From positions 1-64,000 of the forward strand of contig MU404126.1 in assembly GCA_022695795.1 (NCBI GenBank): 64,000 bases of DNA. Reading direction: 5' to 3'. Made by a program: the position numbers and the translations under genes. The notes beneath the pieces are model-generated. The model had not been told where the DNA came from and did no database searches. It was given only the letters and a program-made list of their open reading frames with translations. Source of the stretch: Biscogniauxia marginata (taxonomy: Eukaryota; Ascomycota; Sordariomycetes; Xylariales; Xylariaceae). Positions 33,852-42,072 of this stretch are shown piece after piece. Numbering within the stretch: position 1 is the first letter of the stretch; each line of letters opens with the position of its first letter.

Positions 33852-34724
33852 TTGGGGGGGATTGTAGATCAAAGAACTGCGACAATCAATACGGACGAGA
33901 AACTCGGACTCAAAGGTATCATTCCTAGATTTGTAAATATGGAACTGCAAGGTGAAGAAGTATAGGGATAGGGAGAGGGGAGAGGTTCAAGTCTGGTGTG
34001 TAGATGCATCGGAGGGTGTAATAGTCGAGAGGAGAGGAGAGACGGAGAGGGAAAGCTGACCGACAGACCATACAAAATACTACATTACAGATACAATCAT
34101 ACCGGACAGGGCTCACATGGCCTGTTCTATGGGAACTTTTTTTTTTGGTCCAGCCACCAATGACGACACTCGACAATGGGGCGGGCCAACTTGTGCCGAG
34201 CTCGGACCCTGCATTTGGGAAGCCGTGAAGTGGGGGGAAGTTAAAGAACAGATGAAAAGAAAATCTGCAGGTGGTCCGTGGGCGATGCTCGTTTAATTCG
34301 AAAACGTCGATTGGTCTAAAAGTAATCTGTATACATTAGGTTAGGTTGGTTCCGTCTTGACTCAAATTAAGCTTTCGCCTATAAAGCGTCCGCATAAAGT
34401 TTACAAATATGGACTTGACATAATACAAAGAGTTGGTAGGTAGACATGTGCTCATGCATACCTACCTAGGTACCTGGGTATATACTAAGGTACAAGATCA
34501 ACAAGTACCAAATCATCTTTTTTTTTCCCAATAAGAGACAACACCAAATCTTACTACCTCTAGATTATGCCATATATTATTACTCTTTATATCGCAGTTG
34601 ACCCGTATTCTCGGCATCCGTATCTGAGCATCCGATACGTATCGCCTCCATCTGTACCTGTCTTTATATGCCGGAGATGAAATGCCCAGAGACTTTACGA
34701 GACACATCGTCATGACGAACGATG
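33852..34724. other. Intergenic, SAP30-like promoter side
   Basis: 870 bp with no supported gene. It holds GA-rich tracts (33960-34055), a T10 run near 34137-34146 and a TACCTAGGTACCTGGGTA cluster near 34463-34480. Confidence 0.5.
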
Positions 34725-35378
34725 TCAAGGACGTGGGAGCTTGAATCTCACCAAGGTCACCGGCTGGCCCAGTCGGTGTAATTGCGTATCAGGTTCCGTC
34801 CATACCCTGAACCGCTCAAATCCCAGCTTCTCGAGCACCCTCTGGCTCGCGGGATTGCTGATAGCGGCATTGGCGTATACATGTTCTTCCGTCTTGGCTT
34901 CACCAACTGCCGATGCGTACACTTCAATATCGACATTGCACCGGGGGAGGCGCCACCATGCGTCCAGGACGGCTCGCAGGAACTCGGTTGCGTACCCCCG
35001 GCCCCAATACTCCCTCTTGATTTTGTACCCTATCTCCGGCCAGCCCGTGTCCGACTTGATCGTGTGCACACCGCCCTCGCCAATAAAATCGCCGGTCGAG
35101 GCGAGGAATACACCAAAGAGGAAGCTCTTGTCTGCCGAGTTGATGAGAGAAGTGAGGACCTCCCGTGTCTCTTCGATGCCGCGGTCGATCTTCCCTAGTC
35201 TCGTCCCAGTCATGGCTTCCGGCTGAGTGCGGAGCACATGAAGTGATTGGGCATCGTCATGCTGAAGGGGTCGAATGAGAAGCCTCTCCGTCTGAATCGT
35301 TGGGCGTTCAGGGTCGGGCGGTAGGGGTATGCTAGGAAGTGTGGTCCGCACTTCACGGGCACCCGAGTCTAATATCAT
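34725..35378 (-). CDS. GNAT-family N-acetyltransferase (RimJ/RimL type)
   Basis: Single exon, 217 aa from the first ATG (MILDSGAREV). It has the pattern of the Acetyltransf_3 group: TERLLIRPLQHDDAQSL near the N-terminus, EIGYKIKREYWGRGYATEFL in the middle (acetyl-CoA pyrophosphate loop GRGYA), and the C-terminal N-x-ASQRVLEKLGFERF helix. Such fungal proteins acetylate amines or protein N-termini; the substrate is not evident. The frame stays open for about 13 codons upstream of the ATG without another ATG. It shares a 760-bp divergent promoter with the kinase-phosphatase-PRTase gene. Confidence 0.85.
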   Translation of the reverse strand: MILDSGAREVRTTLPSIPLPPDPERPTIQTERLLIRPLQHDDAQSLHVLRTQPEAMTGTRLGKIDRGIEETREVLTSLINSADKSFLFGVFLASTGDFIGEGGVHTIKSDTGWPEIGYKIKREYWGRGYATEFLRAVLDAWWRLPRCNVDIEVYASAVGEAKTEEHVYANAAISNPASQRVLEKLGFERFRVWTEPDTQLHRLGQPVTLVRFKLPRP

Positions 35379-36142
35379 TTCGTATGATCGGCTGGCTGCT
35401 ATAGTGAGTTGTCCCAAGCAGTTATCCTCGAGATGTCATTCATTTTATAGTGCCATCCGTCGTATAAAAGTCTGCTCCCGTGTGACTCATGCGGAAAGGC
35501 GCTTCTCAGCCTCGCGTATGCCGGACTACCTACCTAATTAGGTAGATCCTCTTATTCAAGATGCCGCCGGATTGCTTCTAGACAATGCCATGCAGGTGCA
35601 ACTACCCATTTTGTTTGGGAAACTATTCGTATGATTGAAAGTATGGTCAGCAACAGAGAAAGTAGCTGTCCTGCAGGGGCTTCATCGTCCTTTACACAAT
35701 ACAATGCATGCATCATACCCTTTTAATGTTGATCCTAGGACACCGGCAGAGTCGAAGCACGTATCTAGAATGCCAAGGTTACCGAGTCTGACAGGTCAGG
35801 TCGTTTACTTAATATATGCAACGGGCCGGCTTTTATAGGACTCAATGTAATATGCAGGTTGCATTCTATGTTGGGGAAATTATTTCCTTGTTTCCAACGG
35901 CTCCTTGATTTATTTCTATGGGAATGTGCATTTGTCTAGTTCACCACAATGAGGTGATCTCACCAATGATCGACGATCGAAAGCAGAATTCAGTGAATGT
36001 GCAGAACATTTAACAGTGCGAGTGTCGCCCTTCTCTTCTCGCCGTTCCCGATACATCATCCAACACAGACCCGTTCGGTTCTAATCCCTATTACCTTTCA
36101 TTCCAAAGTACCTATTACAGTCCAAACAAGGCCAGAGAAGCC
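35379..36142. promoter_or_regulatory. Divergent promoter, GNAT gene / kinase-HAD-PRTase gene
   Basis: About 760 bp between two divergently transcribed genes. A perfect 16-bp palindrome CTACCTAATTAGGTAG sits at 35530-35545, about 150 bp upstream of the GNAT ATG. No other clear element seen. Confidence 0.5.
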
Positions 36143-38255
36143 ATGGTATCTTCTCTAGTTGAGCCACCGGCTCCCCTGACTCTTCTGATGAAGAAACCAT
36201 TTGTCATTGGCCTATACGGGATTCCAGGGTCCGGAAAGTCCCATCTGCTACACCAGCTCAAGCGAGAACCAGATCAAGAACAGTTCAAATTCTACGAAGG
36301 TTCCGAAGTGATTGCCGATCTTACATTTGGCGGACTCGATGCTTTTCGGAAATCCACTGAGCAAGAGAAGCTTCATATCCGTCAGCTCGCAATCGCTTGT
36401 ATTCGACAAGAGTGTCTTGACAGTGGGCAAGTTGCCGTGGTAGCTGGGCATTTCAGTAAGTACCTAGCTTTATAATAAGTACATTTAGTTCTTACTAACT
36501 CATGATGTCACAGTGTTTTGGCCTGAAGAACAAGATATCGGCCAGCCAGTGTATACGCAAGCGGACCTCGATACGTATACCCATATTATCTATCTAGATG
36601 TCCCGGCTCCAGATATCTGGAAACAGCGCCAGAATGACCACGATCGAGATCGTCCCCCTGTGTCTGTCGAGCATCTCGAGAAGTGGCAGATGGCAGAGAG
36701 GACAGAGCTACGACGCCTCTGCTACGAGAATGGAATATTATTCTCGGTGGTTTCCTCTGCGATCTCGTATAAAGTCCCCGCGCTCTTGCGTGAGTTTCGC
36801 GATCATAACGAAGACGCCAACTTGTCACTTGCTAAAATTAAGTTGGACGATCTGCTCCTCGATTCCAACGGCCATCTGCAGACGGTTCTTGTGATGGATG
36901 GAGATAGGACCTTGAGCGTGGAAGACACTGGCTCTATGTTCTGGTCATTTCACCGCGCCCCCGGAGCCACGACAGAATGCCCGTTGAAGACACTATTCAG
37001 CAGTGCAATGGCGTATACCCATGCAGCCTTTTGCCAGGCCTCGTTGCTATATGGGGAACTAGATTCTACAAAGTATGATGAAATTTGTGACATGATAGCA
37101 CACGGAGTTGCTATGTATCCTGAATTTGTATCACTCCTCAAACGAGTGGGAAGACAAGAACATGTCGGTGCTATCATCCTCACTTGCGGGCTTGGTCGGA
37201 TCTGGCAGAAGATTCTTGATGATGCAGGATTGTCAGACACAGTGAAGGTCCTCGGAAACGGACTTATCAGTGACGGACTTGTCGTCACGCCTGCAGTGAA
37301 GGCTGCTCTAGTCGCTCATCTGAAGAAGGTGCACAACGTGTACGTGTGGGCTTTTGGAGACAGTCCATTGGATCTACCAATGTTAGAGGAAGCAGACCGA
37401 CCAGTCATCGTGGTGGGCGAAGAGAATACCAGGAGCAAGACGATGGACAGCGCCTTGTTGGAAGCCATCAACAACGGAGGTCTTCTTCAAGCACGTCAAG
37501 CGCTATTTCCCAGCAAGACAACACCACGACTAAACACTACCAAGCTTCCAGTGATCCAGCTTGGCGACAGAGACCTGGTCGATTCCATCATCAGTCGCCG
37601 CAACCTTTTACCTAACCCTAACCCTAATTGCGTTCATGTCGTGCATGCAACCGCCAAGAATGCTGCTAAATTGCTCATGACTCCGACGCGGGATGCAAAG
37701 TTAGCCGGCCCTGACCTAGTAGACGCTCATCGTCGTATCGGATGGTATCTGGCAACGGAATACTTGTCGAAGCTGGTCGGGGTCGAAGACTACCCAATCG
37801 ACCATGTGCAGGGCCGCCAAACCAGCGGATACCGAGTTTGCGACGAGCAGCAGACCCTTATCGTGGCATTAATGCGCGGCGGAGAGCCGATGGCGTCCGG
37901 CGTCTGGGCAGTACTAAAGCAAGCAACGTTTCTGCACGCCTACCATCCCGAGGAGATCGAGAGTCGCCATCTGCAGCAGCGGCGCACTGTAGTACTGGTG
38001 GACTCGGTGATCAACAATGGGGACACGACGGTACAGTTTGTCAAGCATGTGCGGAACTTGCACACAAGTGCTCGCATCATCGTCGTCGCCGGCGTCGTGC
38101 AGAAGAAGGCCATCTCGGAGGGGACCTATGCCAGGGAACTGGCGAAATACCTGAACCTAAGCCTCGTTGCTCTGCGGCTCTCGGACAACAAGTTTAAGGG
38201 CCAGGGTAATACGGATACGGGCAACAGACTTTTCAACACCACACAGTTCGATTAG
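36143..38255 (+). CDS. Three-domain fusion: P-loop kinase, HAD phosphatase, phosphoribosyltransferase
   Basis: Two exons: 36143-36455 and 36514-38255; 684 aa. The intron (58 nt) has donor GTAAGT and an ACTAAC branch site, and splits the Met codon in GHF-M-FWPEE. Domain 1 (about 20-225) is an AAA_33-like kinase with Walker A GIPGSGKS at 26-33. Domain 2 (about 228-430) is HAD-like with a DxD box at 233-235 (MDGDRTL) and motif IV GDSPLD at 386-391, close to the phosphoserine-phosphatase pattern. Domain 3 (about 475-684) resembles uracil phosphoribosyltransferases, with MRGGEPMASG and a PRPP loop VVLVDSVINNGDTT at about 597-610. All three key motifs are intact, so each activity may be real. A nucleoside or nucleotide salvage role is inference. 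Codons 36770-region onward are otherwise ordinary. Confidence 0.88.
37611..37628. repeat. Telomere-like CCCTAA run inside coding sequence
   Basis: CCTAACCCTAACCCTAAT, about 2.7 units of the fungal telomere repeat, encodes LPNPNPN in the linker between the HAD and phosphoribosyltransferase domains. It keeps the frame. Confidence 0.8.
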
Positions 38256-39084
38256 TTATGTAGTTAGCTTAGTTGTATAGGCGCTGTAGTTCTTACAGCG
38301 TGGTTTTGAGAAATGGCTATGTGTTTGGACTCTTGTTGCTGTTTAGTAATGTAGTATTATCCAGATATATTACATTCAACGTAGGACATGGTTTGGTAAA
38401 AACAAGACTATGTGATTGTCACAACTCATATATACATCATCTTCGAATATGCTCACACTACAGCCCGTATCTGTACCTATATACTTGTAGAGTTCCCGGC
38501 GAGGGATTAATGCGTGCAAACTATCTCCGTCAGGGTTTCAGGGTAAACTAGAGATTGTATTCGTTTAAACTCCACGATCGTGAACTATAAACTGAGTGAC
38601 AGGTGTCAAATATAAACTTAAAACAGACTCCGCAGTGTTTCGCTAGCTACGTACATCGTGTTTAGATGATTCTCCAGGAAAGCAACATGCTTTTGTTAAA
38701 TAGAAGTTTCACCAAGAAGGCGCATAACACATTTTCCTAAAATCAACAACTCGGCAGAACTTCAGCTACTACCAACCTTCAAATACATTACAATAAATAT
38801 GACATGCGGGAATCGAGTATAATGGAACATCTAGCTCTACTGTAAACAGGTATGCCAGTGTCCTGATTCTGGGTTCGTGCTCAAATACAGACTTTCCTTC
38901 TGCCGTGTCACAATCCATCAGATGCTCATATGAACTCATTTATGGTTTCGAAGGCCTGACGTGAAAGTTTACAACATGGTATTTCATGGCATCTCTAATA
39001 TTTCAGGAAACATGCCCTTATATTCCTCCAAACTTGCACTCGATCGGATGCTGGTAAATAAGTCAATCATCACATACTACTAAA
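38256..39084. other. Intergenic
   Basis: 830 bp with no supported gene and no structure that I can see beyond AT-rich tracts. Confidence 0.55.
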
Positions 39085-40269
39085 ATGAATTCGACTACAG
39101 AGAATAACAAGCTGCCGAGTTACGAGGAGACCACGAGATCGCCTTCCTTTAGTATTCTTGAATCAGGTAGCGAGAGGGAGCTGTCGCCAGGCGGGCCTCC
39201 TCCTTACGCACTAGGCCGCCGCCAACGCTGGCAATTCCATATTGATAGGTACCTCCCCAAACTTGGGCTTCCTCTTGCTACCCTCGTTGGAGGCGGCATC
39301 ACCGCCGGCACCACGTACAGTCTTGTCAGACACGTGATACACCTCGTCGAAAATGCCAAGGTCTCGTCCGATCCTCATGTCTGGATGCAGGAATCGAGGA
39401 CGAGCGATTACGACCCTTGCTATCTCGGCTGTGACGACTGCGCCGACCCAAGCTTCGCATACAACGCCTGTGTTCGAACCTCCGAAATTCACATAAAGGA
39501 CCTGAGCGTTGTTTGCGACGCGAGGAGGATATGGAACTGGATAGACCGCTACCCAGCTGAGTGTCTCTTGGCGCGAGGCGAATACTACCGCGAGGCAGCG
39601 CTAGAGGGGCTAAAGCAAAGCTATAGGAATCAGCTTGCCGTCATCAGTTTGACGGTGCTCGCTGGTATATTTGGCGCGTGGGTAGTGTGCAGGGTGTGGA
39701 CGGCGATTACGGCCAAGAACAGGCGGCGCGCCGAGGAGATGATTCGAAACTGGCCCGGATGGAGGAACAACAGGGTGCGGGTGCGAGCGACCAACCGCTT
39801 TGGGGCGCTCCTCGCCAGTCTCCTGGCATTCTGCGGCCGCCCGGCTGCCGCCTACCCCTGCGTCGGGCACGGCCAACCTCATGATGTGTACTTCGCGAAC
39901 GTCAACCGCACCGTCTTCGCCAACGTCCACGGCTGGATCGGCAACTGCTATGACACGACTCGCTGCACCCCCATGTGTACGCCGGTATGCGATAAAAACG
40001 GCTGTACCATGGTCTGTACGACATCATGCGTGATATACACACACACAGAGAAGGAGCCGTGGTGGTATGTCGATAACATCACGCCTAGAGTCACCCGCTG
40101 CGGGTTCGAGGTGGTGCACTCTCCCGACGTGAGCACGAACCTTCGCGTTGCGAATCCGGGCATCGAGAAGAACTGGTGGGTGAAGATCAGCGTCAACGGA
40201 TACAACGTGACGGATCCGTTAGAAACAGACCCGTCAGTCATATGCCTGCATGATATTGGTGGTTCTTAG
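39085..40269 (+). CDS. Unrecognised membrane protein with PY motifs and a Cys array
   Basis: Intronless, 394 aa; I do not recognise the family. The cytosolic-looking N-terminus has two PY-type motifs, LPSY (10-13) and PPPY (38-41), which in other proteins recruit WW-domain (Rsp5/Nedd4-type) ubiquitin ligases. Hydrophobic segments lie at about 62-82, 184-206 and 239-256. The third ends in GRPAAA before YPC, resembling a signal-peptidase site. Between helices 1 and 2 there are several Cys (PCYLGCDDCADP). The C-terminal domain has a regular Cys run at 288, 294, 298, 302, 307, 311, 315 (spacings x5, x3, x3, x4, x3, x3) and N-glycosylation sequons NRT, NIT and NVT, so it is probably luminal or extracellular. 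A surface or vacuolar membrane role with ubiquitin-controlled turnover is inference. Confidence 0.8.
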   Translation: MNSTTENNKLPSYEETTRSPSFSILESGSERELSPGGPPPYALGRRQRWQFHIDRYLPKLGLPLATLVGGGITAGTTYSLVRHVIHLVENAKVSSDPHVWMQESRTSDYDPCYLGCDDCADPSFAYNACVRTSEIHIKDLSVVCDARRIWNWIDRYPAECLLARGEYYREAALEGLKQSYRNQLAVISLTVLAGIFGAWVVCRVWTAITAKNRRRAEEMIRNWPGWRNNRVRVRATNRFGALLASLLAFCGRPAAAYPCVGHGQPHDVYFANVNRTVFANVHGWIGNCYDTTRCTPMCTPVCDKNGCTMVCTTSCVIYTHTEKEPWWYVDNITPRVTRCGFEVVHSPDVSTNLRVANPGIEKNWWVKISVNGYNVTDPLETDPSVICLHDIGGS

Positions 40270-41091
40270 ACAATACTATCTATAAGCCAAGTATGTAGCT
40301 AGTTACCTCGCGTCTCATTCCATTCCTATATATGTATGTGTGTAGGTATTGCATCACGCGCCATGTTGCTGGCTCTAATTAACACGTCATGACATTACCG
40401 CATGTGCCCAAGCGCGCTACAGATAACGTGGTTGTCGTAGAAAACAACCTCCACATTGAAAGAATCGAAAGTGAACATCCATGCGTCAGAGTCCGGGGTC
40501 TACGGCAATTCGTTGGTACTATATGTAAGGCACGGATACGGAAACAAAATAAACTATACACGGTACCGAACTGTACATATACGAGTACGCAGATCACTAC
40601 CTATACAAAATGGTATAGCACTTAGTAATACAGTTTTAAATACCTACTGCTACCTCACTCTGCAAAAGGTAGGTATAATAAGCACACATACTTCATGTTG
40701 CCAAGAACACTGTGATCTATTGCAATTTCAAATTTTCTGTAGTCGTATCGAAACTGACCTTTTGACATCTATGAACACTAACATCAAATATTGACATTAT
40801 ATTGCCGGCTTACTATATTGAGCATACTCTCTAATCAGTGTTGAAACCCGGTATCACGTACACGTTTTTACCGCATTTAGGGTTCTTTCTTACATGTATA
40901 TGTGTTAGTATTCTGCCAAGAAGTATATACAGTCACGACCCAAATGAAGTAAGTCTTGATATTAGATATGTTAATATTAACATAGTGAATTAGGAGCTCT
41001 TACGTTTGTACTATGTACAAACAACAAAGTATTATGCGACACAACAGATACTTACTCGTTGGATGGAGCTGAGATAACTTTCGTCCGAGAA
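40270..41091. other. Intergenic with 18-bp palindrome
   Basis: 820 bp lacking a supported gene, AT-rich. A perfect palindrome TATGTTAATATTAACATA lies at 40967-40984, about 110 bp past the stop codon of the minus-strand gene to its right; it could be a 3' hairpin or a binding site. Confidence 0.6.
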
Positions 41092-41835
41092 CTATGCTTC
41101 GTCAGGCTCAAGCACATCAAGCTCACCTGACTCTTCGAGGTCGCTAAGCTCTTCAAGGTCATCATCCATCAAGGACGCTTCCAGCTTCGGCTCCCAGCCG
41201 TTCCAAGATTTTTGCCAAGATGTCTTGGGATTGATGTAGTTGCTGTTCATTGTGTTATTCCACATTCTGCACGATGCTTCTGAGATTGGCCACTCCTCGC
41301 CACCCTCCGTCATAGCAACAGACGATGGGATTTCTCTAACAGACCGCAGTCTCGTCTTACAGAACCTTTTCCCCTTAATAACGTACGTCTCGTCGACCTG
41401 CTGATCATCGGCACCCCAGAAATTCCAGGAAACGGACTTCTGAGCATAGCCGTAGGGCCAGTCTTCGTTCTTGACCTGGAAAATGTCTTTAGCTGTGAGA
41501 CCAAAGCCGTGAGCAGCACCAAGCAAGTAGGCCTCTACCCTGAGGCGCTGATCCCCGAAAAGGCGTATCACTTGCTTGTTTTCATCTTTGATGTAGCCGC
41601 AGCACGCGATTTTCTTTTTGAGGCCCTTTAAAAGGTCACGCAGTTGGGTATTCTTAAGGCAGCCCTCAATAAAGGTATCACCTATGGTAAGCCACTTGAG
41701 TTCATATCTCGATTCAACATGGATGCGAATAGGGAGTCCAGATCGGGTGGAAGTCCCGTCGACGGTAATGGACTTGTCCAGCTTGGGCTGTGACTCAACC
41801 ACAGTCGAGCAGGTGTCTGGCTTACCTTCAGACAT
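41092..41835 (-). CDS. Orphan protein with acidic C-terminal tail
   Basis: Intronless, 247 aa from ATG 41835; I do not recognise it. The middle is mixed alpha/beta-like with aromatic motifs (NEDWPYGYAQKSVSWNFWG, SWQKSWNGWEPK), and two adjacent Cys (ACCGY). The last about 30 residues are strongly acidic (DDDLEELSDLEESGELDVLEPDEA region). There is no signal peptide or membrane helix, so it is probably cytosolic or nuclear. Codon use and length are consistent with a real gene, but it stands alone in 4.8 kb of otherwise empty sequence. Its upstream region carries two sets of inverted repeats (41883-41913 and 41993-42072). It may be a lineage-specific gene or one brought in by a small mobile element; neither is shown. 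Confidence 0.68.
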   Translation of the reverse strand: MSEGKPDTCSTVVESQPKLDKSITVDGTSTRSGLPIRIHVESRYELKWLTIGDTFIEGCLKNTQLRDLLKGLKKKIACCGYIKDENKQVIRLFGDQRLRVEAYLLGAAHGFGLTAKDIFQVKNEDWPYGYAQKSVSWNFWGADDQQVDETYVIKGKRFCKTRLRSVREIPSSVAMTEGGEEWPISEASCRMWNNTMNSNYINPKTSWQKSWNGWEPKLEASLMDDDLEELSDLEESGELDVLEPDEA

Positions 41836-41882
41836 TTTGGGTTGATACTGTATTTAGTGTAGTTGTGTGAATATTGCGAAAG

Positions 41883-41913
41883 TTCACGTTCGTGTTTGTT
41901 AGAAGAACGTGAA
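41883..41913. promoter_or_regulatory. Inverted repeat TTCACGTTC / GAACGTGAA
   Basis: Exact 9-bp arms at 41883-41891 and 41905-41913 with a 13-bp spacer, starting 48 bp upstream of the orphan gene's ATG. Each arm contains a CACGT core. It could be a dimeric factor site or a 5'-UTR hairpin. Confidence 0.55.
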
Positions 41914-41992
41914 AACGGGCTGATATACAGCGAGAGCCGTCGTTATATATATTATTCACAATTACCTCGAACACTAAACAAGTAAGATAACA

Positions 41993-42072
41993 AGAACAAA
42001 GAGCTACCCTCGAAACTTTCTAACTACATGTTCTGTATCAAACTTGTAGTTAGTGAACATGGTCTTTGTTCT
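41993..42072. repeat. Interrupted 80-bp inverted repeat
   Basis: Outer arms AGAACAAAGA (41993-42002) and TCTTTGTTCT (42063-42072) and inner arms CTAACTACA (42020-42028) and TGTAGTTAG (42045-42053) are both exact. Together they form a long imperfect hairpin, about 160 bp upstream of the orphan gene. It may be a small transposon footprint or a cruciform. Confidence 0.6.
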
